Assembly (NCBI GenBank): GCA_963732925.1 | Contig: CAVTBJ010000002.1 | Coordinates: 174,449-238,448 of the forward strand | Length of the DNA stretch: 64,000 nt | Origin: DASZRZ01 sp963732925 | GTDB taxonomy: Bacteria; Acidobacteriota; Terriglobia; Terriglobales; Acidobacteriaceae | Direction of reading: 5' to 3' | Shown here: positions 1-8,001 of the stretch, piece by piece | Numbering within the stretch: position 1 is the stretch's first letter | Layout: each line of letters opens with the position of its first letter | The notes under the pieces: generated by a model | What the model was told of the DNA's origin: nothing | Databases searched by the model: none | The model's input: only the letters and a program-made list of their open reading frames with translations | Position numbers and translations under genes: made by a program

Positions 1-125
1 GATGAAGCGAAGCAGAATCTGCCTTCCAACCCGAACTTCTGCCCGGAATCATTCCCATCACTACACCTTGACATCTAGGTATCGGCGGGCGCACAATGCC
101 AAGCTGTCTAGGGAAAAAAGACACC

Positions 126-452
126 ATGGCAAAAAACGACCTGCAGGGAACGCTCGATCTGCTGATTTTGAAAACCCTGGCCCACCGCGGCGCGATGCAT
201 GGCTACGGCATTGTTCTCCACATCCAGCGCGTCTCCGAGGAGATGCTGCGCGTCGAAGAAGGTTCGCTGTATCCGGCGCTGCACCGCATCGAGCAAGCCG
301 GCTGGATCGCCTCCGAGTGGCGCGTCTCGGAGAACAATCGTCGCGCCAAGTTTTACAAGCTGACCGCCGCCGGCCGCAAACAACTCGCCAAGGAAGAACA
401 GGAATGGGGACGCCTCGTCGAGGCCGTCGGCGCCGTCTTGCGCTTTGCGTAG
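126..452 (+). CDS. PadR family transcriptional regulator
   Basis: This 108-residue protein is a winged-helix DNA-binding regulator of the PadR type. It shows the family opening LDLLILKTLAHRG followed by MHGYGI, and the wing region EGSLYPALHRIEQAGWI. A short helical C-terminus (KEEQEWGRLVEAVGAVLRF) would serve for dimerisation. The start is placed at the ATG directly before AKNDLQG, because PadR proteins of this class begin there; an in-frame ATG ten codons upstream is less likely. It lies 80 bases before a duplicated ABC permease. PadR genes next to ADOP permeases are a recurrent acidobacterial arrangement, so it probably represses the export genes downstream. That regulatory link is inferred. 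Confidence 0.9.
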   Translation: MAKNDLQGTLDLLILKTLAHRGAMHGYGIVLHIQRVSEEMLRVEEGSLYPALHRIEQAGWIASEWRVSENNRRAKFYKLTAAGRKQLAKEEQEWGRLVEAVGAVLRFA

Positions 453-535
453 TTGAACCGGTGACGCAGGCATTCATGCCTGCGATAAGGGCCGAACCCC
501 CAACCGGCTTAAGCTGCGGGAATTAGGAATCACAG

Positions 536-3256
536 ATGCCTTGGCTGAATCGCTTTACCGAAATGTTTCGCAGCGGCGATCTGGACCGCGATCTCGACGA
601 CGAGTTGCGCTCGCACATCGAGATGCGCACCCAGGACAATCTCGCCTCCGGCATGTCCACCAAGGACGCCCGCCGCGACGCCCTGCTCCGCTTCGGCAAT
701 CCCACGACGACCAAGGAAGACACTCGCTCCACCCGTATCATCACGTGGCTGGAAAGCCTGGGGCGCGATTTGCGCTACGGCTTGCGCCAACTTCGCAGAA
801 GCCCCGGATTCGCCATTGTGGCCGTGCTTACGCTAGCCCTGGGCATTGGGGCAAACACCGCCATCTTCCAACTCATCGACGCCGTTCGACTGCGTTCCCT
901 GCCGGTCGACAAGCCCGAGCAATTAATGCTCATCGATTTGCTTCAGGGCAATCGCGCCGGGAATGCCTTCCGTACCCGTAGCCTTACATATCCCCAGTAC
1001 CAGCAAATTCGCGCTCAACAGCAGGCATTCTCGGCTGTGATGGCGTGGAGCTCCGCAAGGTTCAACCTCGCCGAAGGTGGCGAAATGCGCTTTGCCGAGG
1101 GCCTCTACGTCAGCGGAGACTTCTTTCAGGTGCTCGGTGTTTCTCCCGTTGTGGGGCGCCTGTTTAACTCGCAAGACGATACTCCCGCGTGCAGCGCCCC
1201 CGGGGCTGTAATCAGCTACGCCTTCTGGCAGCGCGACTTCGCCGGCAGCGCCGAGGTTCTGGGCCGCACGGTTAGCCTTGATGGCCGCCGTTTTCCGGTT
1301 GTTGGAGTCACGCCACCGTCGTTCTTTGGCGTGGAAGTCGGGACCCGCTACGACGTGGCGATTCCCCTATGCGCCGATGCCCTGCTCGCTCCCGACGGCA
1401 AAGGGCGCATCCCGGTCGCGCGTGACTGGTGGATTGCCATGATGGGCCGCCTTAAGCCGGATTGGACCGAGGAGCGCGCCGGCGCACATCTCCAGGGAAT
1501 CTCTCCGGGTATTATGCAGGCCACGTTGCCTTCGGGCTTTCAGGGGGGCCAGGCCCAGCTCTATCTGGCGAACAAGCTGACTGCCGTACCGGCAGGTGTT
1601 GGCATTTCGAATCTGCGCCAGCAATACATGCAGCCTCTCTGGTTGCTGCTGGGGATTACCGGGCTGGTACTCCTGATCGCCTGCGCGAATTTGGCGAATC
1701 TGCTCCTGGCCCGCGCCAGCGCCCGCCAGCGGGAAATCGCCGTGCGTTTGGCCATGGGCGCCTCGCGCTGGCGTTTAATTCGCCAACTGTTCACCGAGGG
1801 CTTGTTGCTGGCGATTTCCGGTGCTGCGTTCGCCGCTCTAATGGCAGACGTGCTCGGTCGCGGGCTACTGGCATTTCTGAGCACTGGAAGCAACTCCACT
1901 TTTCTTGCTTTGCATACCGACACGCGCGTTCTCGGATTCACCACCGCCATTGCAATCGGGGCCTGCATTTTCTTCGCACTCCTCCCGGCGTTTCGCTCAA
2001 CCTCGGTTCCGCCGGCGGCGGCGCTACACAGCGGAGGACGTGCCATGACGGCAGGTCCTGAGCGCTTCAGCTTGCGCCGCGCACTCGTTAGCGCCCAAGT
2101 TGCTCTCTCCCTGGTATTGCTTTTTGGCGCTCTGTTATTTGTGCGAAGCCTGCGCAACCTCTCCACTACCGATGCAGGCTTCCAACCACAAGGCGTGCTC
2201 AGCGTTACCTTGCACTTCCCACGCAATTCGTATTCTCGCGAGCAAGTGGACGTGATCCGGCGGGAACTGGTGGAGCGCTTGTCGCACCAGCCCGGAGTGG
2301 TTTCGGCTGCACAAGTGCGACTCACACCCTTGGGCGGCAGTACCACAGACGGTCAGGTGGGAATTGATGGAGGAATTGCGGGCGGCAGCGGGAACCCGTC
2401 AAACCTCAATACCGTTGGGCCGGGCTACTTTCGCACTATGGGCACGACGCTGGTAGCGGGTCGCGATTTCGATGACCGCGACAGCTTCGGCGCTCCTAAG
2501 GTCGCTATCGTTAATGAGGAATTTGCGCGCCGCTACTTCCACGGCGCCAATCCCATTGGCCATACCTTCCGGCTTGCACTCGATGCAGGTAAACCGGAGC
2601 CTGTTTACCAGATTGTGGGTCTCGTGCAGAACACCAAGTATCGCAGCCTGCGCGAGGAGTTCAGTCCCATTGCTTTCTTTCCTATTTCGCAATCCGAGGA
2701 AGCCTCCGGTCTCGGAGGTCTGGGCACCAGCTTCGTGCTGCGCGTCCACGGGCCAATGGCCGAGACAAAGCGAAATGTAGAGAAAACCGTGGCTGAGGTG
2801 AACCCAGCCATCAGCATTGCATTTCAGGTCCTTACTGAACTCATCAACGACTCCCTGCTACGCGAGCGCCTGATGGCCACGCTCTCCGGAGCCTTCGGGC
2901 TACTGGCGGCACTACTGGCCGCGCTTGGCCTCTACGGCGTCATCAGCTACATGGTGGCGCAACGCCGCAACGAGATCGGAATTCGCATGGCGCTGGGAGC
3001 GAACCGCGGCCGCGTCATTCTTTTGGTGCTGCGGGAGGCGGTCCTGCTCCTTGCCGCTGGTCTCGCAATCGGCGCCCTACTCGCGCTGTGGGCAGGGCGT
3101 GCCGCAGGAACGCTCCTGTTCGGCATTGCGCCTTATGACGTGGTCACCATGCTGGGAGCCGCGCTTTTGCTCACTGTCGTGGCACTCGCTTCCAGCTACC
3201 TTCCTGCGAGGCGCGCCGCCGCGCTCGATCCCATGGTGGCCCTGAGAAACGAATAA
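536..3256 (+). CDS. Duplicated ABC transporter permease, ADOP (MacB/FtsX) type
   Basis: The 906-residue protein is an inner-membrane permease built from two FtsX/MacB halves. Residues 1-60 form a short soluble helical region typical of acidobacterial duplicated orphan permeases. A first membrane helix lies near residue 95 (VLTLALGIGANTAIF). It is followed by a periplasmic MacB-like domain and an FtsX unit with three helices (from about 365, GITGLVLLIACANLANLL). The pattern repeats in the C-terminal half, ending in GLYGVISYMVAQRRNEIGIR and two more helices. It contains no ATPase domain. ADOP proteins usually lack a linked ATPase, but here an adaptor and an ATPase follow directly, suggesting a complete export system. 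The substrate is unknown. Confidence 0.88.
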   Translation: MPWLNRFTEMFRSGDLDRDLDDELRSHIEMRTQDNLASGMSTKDARRDALLRFGNPTTTKEDTRSTRIITWLESLGRDLRYGLRQLRRSPGFAIVAVLTLALGIGANTAIFQLIDAVRLRSLPVDKPEQLMLIDLLQGNRAGNAFRTRSLTYPQYQQIRAQQQAFSAVMAWSSARFNLAEGGEMRFAEGLYVSGDFFQVLGVSPVVGRLFNSQDDTPACSAPGAVISYAFWQRDFAGSAEVLGRTVSLDGRRFPVVGVTPPSFFGVEVGTRYDVAIPLCADALLAPDGKGRIPVARDWWIAMMGRLKPDWTEERAGAHLQGISPGIMQATLPSGFQGGQAQLYLANKLTAVPAGVGISNLRQQYMQPLWLLLGITGLVLLIACANLANLLLARASARQREIAVRLAMGASRWRLIRQLFTEGLLLAISGAAFAALMADVLGRGLLAFLSTGSNSTFLALHTDTRVLGFTTAIAIGACIFFALLPAFRSTSVPPAAALHSGGRAMTAGPERFSLRRALVSAQVALSLVLLFGALLFVRSLRNLSTTDAGFQPQGVLSVTLHFPRNSYSREQVDVIRRELVERLSHQPGVVSAAQVRLTPLGGSTTDGQVGIDGGIAGGSGNPSNLNTVGPGYFRTMGTTLVAGRDFDDRDSFGAPKVAIVNEEFARRYFHGANPIGHTFRLALDAGKPEPVYQIVGLVQNTKYRSLREEFSPIAFFPISQSEEASGLGGLGTSFVLRVHGPMAETKRNVEKTVAEVNPAISIAFQVLTELINDSLLRERLMATLSGAFGLLAALLAALGLYGVISYMVAQRRNEIGIRMALGANRGRVILLVLREAVLLLAAGLAIGALLALWAGRAAGTLLFGIAPYDVVTMLGAALLLTVVALASSYLPARRAAALDPMVALRNE

Positions 3257-3275
3257 AGAGCGCAACTGACCTCTT

Positions 3276-4529
3276 ATGGATATTCTACGCCAATCCGCAG
3301 CCCGCAGCCGCCGCCGGCGCCGTGCCATTTACGCCATCGTTGCAGGCGTATGCATTCTGGTCGTGACTCTGGGCGTGTCGCGGCTGAAGCCCGCGGCCCC
3401 CACCGTGGAGCGCTCTACGATCTGGGTGGACACCGTGAAACGCGGGCCGCTGTTGCGCCAGGTGCGCGCGCTCGGATCGCTGGTGCCCACCAACATCCGC
3501 TGGATCTCCGCTTCCACGGAAGGTCGCGTGGACAAGATCCTGCTTCTGCCCGGAACGCGCGTCTCTGTCGATACTGTTCTGGTAGAGCTTGCCAATCCAC
3601 AACTGGAGCAGGAAACCCTCGACGCGGAATACAAGCTGCGCGCCGCCGAAGCGCAAGCCAGAAATATGGAAGCGCAGCTCCGCAGCCAGGCGCTGGCGCA
3701 GAAGGCGCAGGCGGCCGAGGTGCAGGCCGACTACAACCAGGCCAAGGCGCAGGCGGAGACCGACCGTGAACTGTTCGACTACGGCATTGTTTCCAAGCTG
3801 GCTTTGAACGTCTCGGAGAGCAAGGCCGAAGGGCTGAAGACGCGCAACGATGTCGAATGGCAGCGCCTGGACAGCGCGCAGAATGTGATCGACTCGCAGA
3901 TGGCGGAGGAGCAAGCCACCATTGCGCAGGCCCGCGCGCTCTACGAGCTGAAGCGCAAGCAGCTTGAAGCACTGCGAGTGCGCGCCGGCACCGACGGCGT
4001 GTTACAGGAACTACCGCTGCAGCCCGGACAACTGGTGACGCCAGGAACCACGCTGGCCAAGATCGTGCAGCCCGATCAGCTCAAGGCCGAGCTGAAGGTT
4101 CCCGAAACCCAGGCCAAGGACATCGAACTGGGCCAGCCTGCTTCCATCGACACACGCAACGGCATCATTCCCGGACACGTGGTGCGCATCGATCCTGCCG
4201 TGCAGAACGGCACTGTCACCGTTGATGTCACGCTCGACGGAGCCTTGCCTGCGGGCGCGCGTCCCGACCTCAGCGTGGATGGCGCCATCGATCTGGAGCG
4301 GCTGGCGAACGTGCTCTACGTGGGCCGTCCCACGTCCGGGCAGGAGAACAGCACGATCAGCGTGTTTCGCCTGGAGCCGGATGGGAACAGCGCGGTGCGT
4401 GTTCCGGTGAGGCTGGGGCGGGCTTCGGTGAACGCCATCGAGATTCGCGAGGGCCTGCGCGCAGGCGATCAGATCATTCTCTCGGATATGTCGCGCTGGG
4501 ACGATTACCAGCGCATTCAACTGGAGTAA
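3276..4529 (+). CDS. HlyD/MacA-type periplasmic adaptor (membrane fusion protein)
   Basis: The 417-residue protein has one N-terminal membrane anchor (about residues 17-38). It then has a lipoyl-like half motif, a long Ala/Gln/Glu-rich coiled coil (about 100-240, ending in ALYELKRKQLEALRVRAG), the second lipoyl half (VLQELPLQPGQLVTPGTTLA) and beta-barrel and membrane-proximal domains. This is the HlyD/RND adaptor architecture. It begins 20 bases after the duplicated permease and ends 12 bases before an ABC ATPase, so the three are probably co-transcribed. The adaptor would connect the permease to an outer-membrane channel, which is not encoded in this window. Confidence 0.88.
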   Translation: MDILRQSAARSRRRRRAIYAIVAGVCILVVTLGVSRLKPAAPTVERSTIWVDTVKRGPLLRQVRALGSLVPTNIRWISASTEGRVDKILLLPGTRVSVDTVLVELANPQLEQETLDAEYKLRAAEAQARNMEAQLRSQALAQKAQAAEVQADYNQAKAQAETDRELFDYGIVSKLALNVSESKAEGLKTRNDVEWQRLDSAQNVIDSQMAEEQATIAQARALYELKRKQLEALRVRAGTDGVLQELPLQPGQLVTPGTTLAKIVQPDQLKAELKVPETQAKDIELGQPASIDTRNGIIPGHVVRIDPAVQNGTVTVDVTLDGALPAGARPDLSVDGAIDLERLANVLYVGRPTSGQENSTISVFRLEPDGNSAVRVPVRLGRASVNAIEIREGLRAGDQIILSDMSRWDDYQRIQLE

Positions 4530-4541
4530 GGAGCTTCCACC

Positions 4542-5261
4542 ATGAGCAAGGCACAAGAGTCGGCATACAAGACGGGAACGAGGACGATGGACTCTCTCAT
4601 CCACCTGGAAAACGTGAGCAAGGTCTTCCAGACGGAGGAGGTGGAAACACATGCCATCTCGGGCATCGAGCTGGAGATTTTTCCGGGAGAATTCGTGTCC
4701 ATCGCCGGGCCCTCGGGCTCGGGAAAGTCCACGTTGCTGGCCATCATCGGGCTGCTGGAATCGCCTTCGGCGGGGAGTTACTACCTGAAAGGAAAGCCGG
4801 TGGAGCAACTGGGATTAGGAGAACGCGCCACGATTCGCAACCGGGAGATTGGTTTCATCTTTCAGAGCTTCAATCTCATTGGAGACCTTACGGTGCGGGA
4901 GAATGTGGAGTTGCCGCTGACCTATCGCGGAATGTCTTCGTCAGAGCGTAGCCAGCGGGTGCAGCGGTCCCTGGAGCGGGTGGGAATGCTGCCGCGCGCG
5001 AAACACTATCCTTCCCAACTCTCCGGAGGACAGCAGCAGCGGGTAGCGGTGGCGCGCGCGCTGGCGGGTTCTCCTTCCATTTTGCTGGCCGACGAGCCTA
5101 CAGGGAACCTGGACTCCGCCAATGCCGAGGCGGTGATGAACCTGCTGCGCGAACTGCACCAGGATGGCGCGACCATCTGCATGGTCACGCACGACCCTCG
5201 CTTCTCCGAGTACGCCGACCGAACTGTGCACCTGCTGGATGGGAAGATTGTGGAGAGATAG
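4542..5261 (+). CDS. ABC transporter ATP-binding protein, MacB/LolD class
   Basis: The 239-residue nucleotide-binding protein carries Walker A GPSGSGKST (residues 56-64), a Q-loop in IFQSFN, the signature LSGGQQQRVA, Walker B ILLADEPTGNLD and the switch histidine in VTHD. The EPTGNLD form is typical of the LolD/MacB/FtsE group, which drives mechanotransmission or export rather than import. The start at this ATG is supported by an AAGGAG ribosome site about nine bases upstream; a second ATG at residue 16 (MDSLIHL) is an alternative. It closes the permease-adaptor-ATPase group. A decayed relative of its C-terminus lies at 16.5 kb. Confidence 0.92.
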   Translation: MSKAQESAYKTGTRTMDSLIHLENVSKVFQTEEVETHAISGIELEIFPGEFVSIAGPSGSGKSTLLAIIGLLESPSAGSYYLKGKPVEQLGLGERATIRNREIGFIFQSFNLIGDLTVRENVELPLTYRGMSSSERSQRVQRSLERVGMLPRAKHYPSQLSGGQQQRVAVARALAGSPSILLADEPTGNLDSANAEAVMNLLRELHQDGATICMVTHDPRFSEYADRTVHLLDGKIVER

Positions 5262-5766
5262 AAGCCCGCACTCGAGGCTGAAAACCACAGTGGTGCGGGG
5301 AAGCCGGGCGGTAGGGTGGTACATAGGCGGGGGCACCCCCTCCCCCTATATTTTCATGTAAATTCTTGCCGCTCAGTCACATGCATTGTTGAAGCGCGGC
5401 AAAATATTGGGCCGCAGGGACTTACATCAAAATTTTGAAAATAAAGGGGTTGTCGGCCTGCTTCGAGAGTTGGGCGGGGATGTGCGGCGGAAAAAGCCTT
5501 CTTATTTCAGTATGGCAGGTCGGGAAGGAAAGTGTGACGGGCGACGTGAGAATTTATCTGGCGTGTATGCATGGATTTGGGAGGAAACCGCAGGCGCCAG
5601 GGGATTGACAAGGGGGAAGCTCTGTCGCCAGTGGTGGAACTGACTCTACTCGGGCCAAAGCTGGGGCTGGAATGGGGCCATCGAGAAGCGCTTAATGCAC
5701 CAGTTGGGAAATTGTGGTGTATCTTCTTGGCCTTCAGATGTTGGCGCTCAGTTGGTTGGCATTCCG
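5262..5766. other. Intergenic region without recognisable gene
   Basis: About 500 bases separate the ATPase gene from the DUF1080 gene. Open frames exist, but they have no recognisable protein character. A G5-CA-C5 stretch (gggggcaccccc) lies near 5331, and a TTGACA hexamer at 5605-5610 has no convincing -10 box at normal spacing. No RNA gene is seen. Confidence 0.5.
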
Positions 5767-6609
5767 ATGAGGATACAGATTCGAATTGTGGCGGTTCTGG
5801 CGCTGGCGGCTACGGCCGGCGCGGTTTCTCTGCGCGCGCAGCAGCCGACTCCTGCTGAGGCCGCGCAGGCGCAAATGGTCCCGGCGCAGTCGGAGACCCG
5901 GCCGACGGCAAAGCCTGAAGATACGGAGGTCTGGCAGCCGGTGCCGCAAGTGGTGACGCCGGGGAGCGACAGCGCGGCGCCTCCGTCGGATGCAATCGTG
6001 CTCTTCGACGGGAAGAATCTAGACGAGTGGGTTTCGGTGAAGGATGGATCTCCGGCCAAGTGGTCCGTTGCGGATGGCGTCCTCACAGTGAATAAGGCTG
6101 CGGGCAGCATTGAAACCCGGCGTAGATTCAGGAATTACCAGTTGCACCTTGAATGGAAGATTCCCCTGGACATCACCGGCTCCGGCCAGGCGCGGGGCAA
6201 TAGCGGGTTGTTTCTGGCCTCGACGGGACCCGGCGATGCCGGATACGAGCTGCAGATTCTCGATTCCTATCACAACCCAACCTATGTCAACGGTATGGTG
6301 GGCGCCATCTACAAGCAGGGCATTCCGCTGGTGAACCCGGCTCGCAAACCCGGCGAGTGGCAGACGTACGACGTGGTGTGGACCGCTCCGGTGTTCAATG
6401 ATGACGGATCAGTGAAGACGCCGGCGTATGCCACTGTCTTTTTCAACGGCGTGCTGGTGCAGAACCATTTCGAGCTGCAAGGGCAGACGCTGTATATCGG
6501 CCGGCCTTTCTATAAAAAGTACGACACCGCGCCCATCAAGCTGCAGGCCCACGGCGACCCGAGTGAGCCGATCAGCTTTCGGAATATCTGGGTGAGGGAG
6601 TTGAAATAG
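5767..6609 (+). CDS. Secreted DUF1080 (3-keto-disaccharide hydrolase-like) protein
   Basis: The 280-residue protein starts with a signal peptide (MRIQIRIVAVLALAATAG, cleavage near LRAQQ), so the ATG at 5767 is preferred to an upstream in-frame ATG at 5695. After a Pro/Ala-rich linker, the rest is a concanavalin-like DUF1080 domain: IVLFDGKNLDEW, then RGNSGLFL, YELQILDSY and ending FRNIWVRELK. DUF1080 proteins bind or cleave glycans, some acting on 3-keto-sugars; here the activity is assigned only by family. It would act in the periplasm or outside the cell. It stands alone, followed by a convergent gene. Confidence 0.85.
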   Translation: MRIQIRIVAVLALAATAGAVSLRAQQPTPAEAAQAQMVPAQSETRPTAKPEDTEVWQPVPQVVTPGSDSAAPPSDAIVLFDGKNLDEWVSVKDGSPAKWSVADGVLTVNKAAGSIETRRRFRNYQLHLEWKIPLDITGSGQARGNSGLFLASTGPGDAGYELQILDSYHNPTYVNGMVGAIYKQGIPLVNPARKPGEWQTYDVVWTAPVFNDDGSVKTPAYATVFFNGVLVQNHFELQGQTLYIGRPFYKKYDTAPIKLQAHGDPSEPISFRNIWVRELK

Positions 6610-6842
6610 CGGGTGGGAACGCGCTCGACCGAAAAGGACGCCGAGCAATGCTGATTACGCGGAGATCGTGAATCCGTGGCAGCGCGTCAGGAAATGCCTT
6701 CGCCCATCGAAAACGCGCAGGGGCGGACGCGTTGTCCGCCCCGCATAAGTCAATCCGGGATCAAAAACCAGGGAACCGATTCCTTAGTCCTCGAAGCTCT
6801 TGGCTCCGCTACCCAGTTTATCTTTCGTCAGCTGCGGAGGTC

Positions 6843-7889
6843 TCAGTTCCCCGATTCCATTGGATCTGCACTGAGTCCGGCCGAAACTCGCGTTGGCTGC
6901 GGGCGATAGCCGTTTCTCGTGCGGATGTGGAACTTCTTCAGTTTTTCCCCCACCAGTTCGACCTTGATGGAGCGCCAGCCGCGGTTCGGGTTGGCCTGCG
7001 GGTAGTAGCTCACAGAGTACAGATGGCCGAGATCGTCGCGAATCGAACTAAAGGCCTTCTGTTGGTCCTGCCAGGTCTTGGCAAAGTAGGCCTTTCCGCC
7101 GGTTGCCGCGGTCAGCCGTTCGAACACCGCCGAGGAAACCGGCTCAGCCTTGGCTTCCCGGGTGCTGATCATGTACACCGGAATGCCGCGCGACTGCGCC
7201 AGCTCGGCGACGTCCTCGGGAGCCACTTTGCTGGCGTTGTCCGGCCCGTTGGAGAACACCACGATGACCTTCCTTCCGGGGTGGTGGGAGGCATCGTTAA
7301 GAGTGAGCAGCAGCGCGTCATACAGCGCCGCATCATCCCCCGCAACCGTCGAGCGCACTCCCCGCAGCACCGGCAGCCGCTCCGGCGTAAGCGGCGTCTC
7401 CCGTGCCAGGTCCCGGCTGTAGGAATAAAACGCCACCTCGTCCGGACGGTCCAGAGAACGCACGAAATCCGCAATCGCATCCTGCGCGTAAACGAAGCCG
7501 CGATACATGTAGTTGCTGGTGTCGAACAGGATGTAAACGTTGGCCCCGGCAATCATCGATCCCAGCGTGTCCTGCTGGGAAATCTGGTTTTTCAAACTGG
7601 AAGTGTAGGTCGTCGGCCCCGCCAGCCCTCCCAGATCGCGCACCGGCTGGTTCCCTTCCGCGAAGGAGGCGATCTTTTGCGGAATGCCGTCTTCCGTAAT
7701 GCGGAAGTCCTGCGGAGTGAGCCCGGTTACGTAGTTGCCGTCGCGGTCCGTCACCGCCACGTTCAGCTGCACCAGGTCCACAACTACCCGGAAATTCCCC
7801 TCTTCTCCAAGCTGTTGCGCGCTACTTCCTGTGGGAAGCGCCCCGAGCAGGGCCAGGGCCAGAATCAACGGGAAACAATGCTTCGCCAT
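6843..7889 (-). CDS. Secreted VWFA-related acidobacterial domain protein (TIGR03436 type)
   Basis: The 348-residue protein has a signal peptide (MAKHCFPLILALALLGALP, cleavage after SSAQQ). An N-terminal module follows, DLVQLNVAVTDRDGNYVTGL then FRITEDGIPQKIASF, as in the acidobacterial VWFA-related family. The second half is a von Willebrand A-like domain: YILFDTSNYMYR is a degenerate metal site (DTSNY where DxSxS is usual), and KVIVVFSNGPDNAS is the later strand. The start is placed at 7889 because AAAGGA sits about nine bases upstream and the signal peptide follows; a frame continues further upstream but is not signal-like. Function is unknown; adhesion or protein binding at the cell surface is the family-level guess. 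Confidence 0.85.
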   Translation of the reverse strand: MAKHCFPLILALALLGALPTGSSAQQLGEEGNFRVVVDLVQLNVAVTDRDGNYVTGLTPQDFRITEDGIPQKIASFAEGNQPVRDLGGLAGPTTYTSSLKNQISQQDTLGSMIAGANVYILFDTSNYMYRGFVYAQDAIADFVRSLDRPDEVAFYSYSRDLARETPLTPERLPVLRGVRSTVAGDDAALYDALLLTLNDASHHPGRKVIVVFSNGPDNASKVAPEDVAELAQSRGIPVYMISTREAKAEPVSSAVFERLTAATGGKAYFAKTWQDQQKAFSSIRDDLGHLYSVSYYPQANPNRGWRSIKVELVGEKLKKFHIRTRNGYRPQPTRVSAGLSADPMESGN

Positions 7890-8001
7890 AAGTCGCATCC
7901 TTTGCCAGCCGGCGAAGGCTGCATCAAAATTCTTCTTCGCCAGCAAACTTCCTGTCACAGAATCGCGTTTCTCGCCTCGGCTAGACCCCGGCAACGGCCC
8001 C

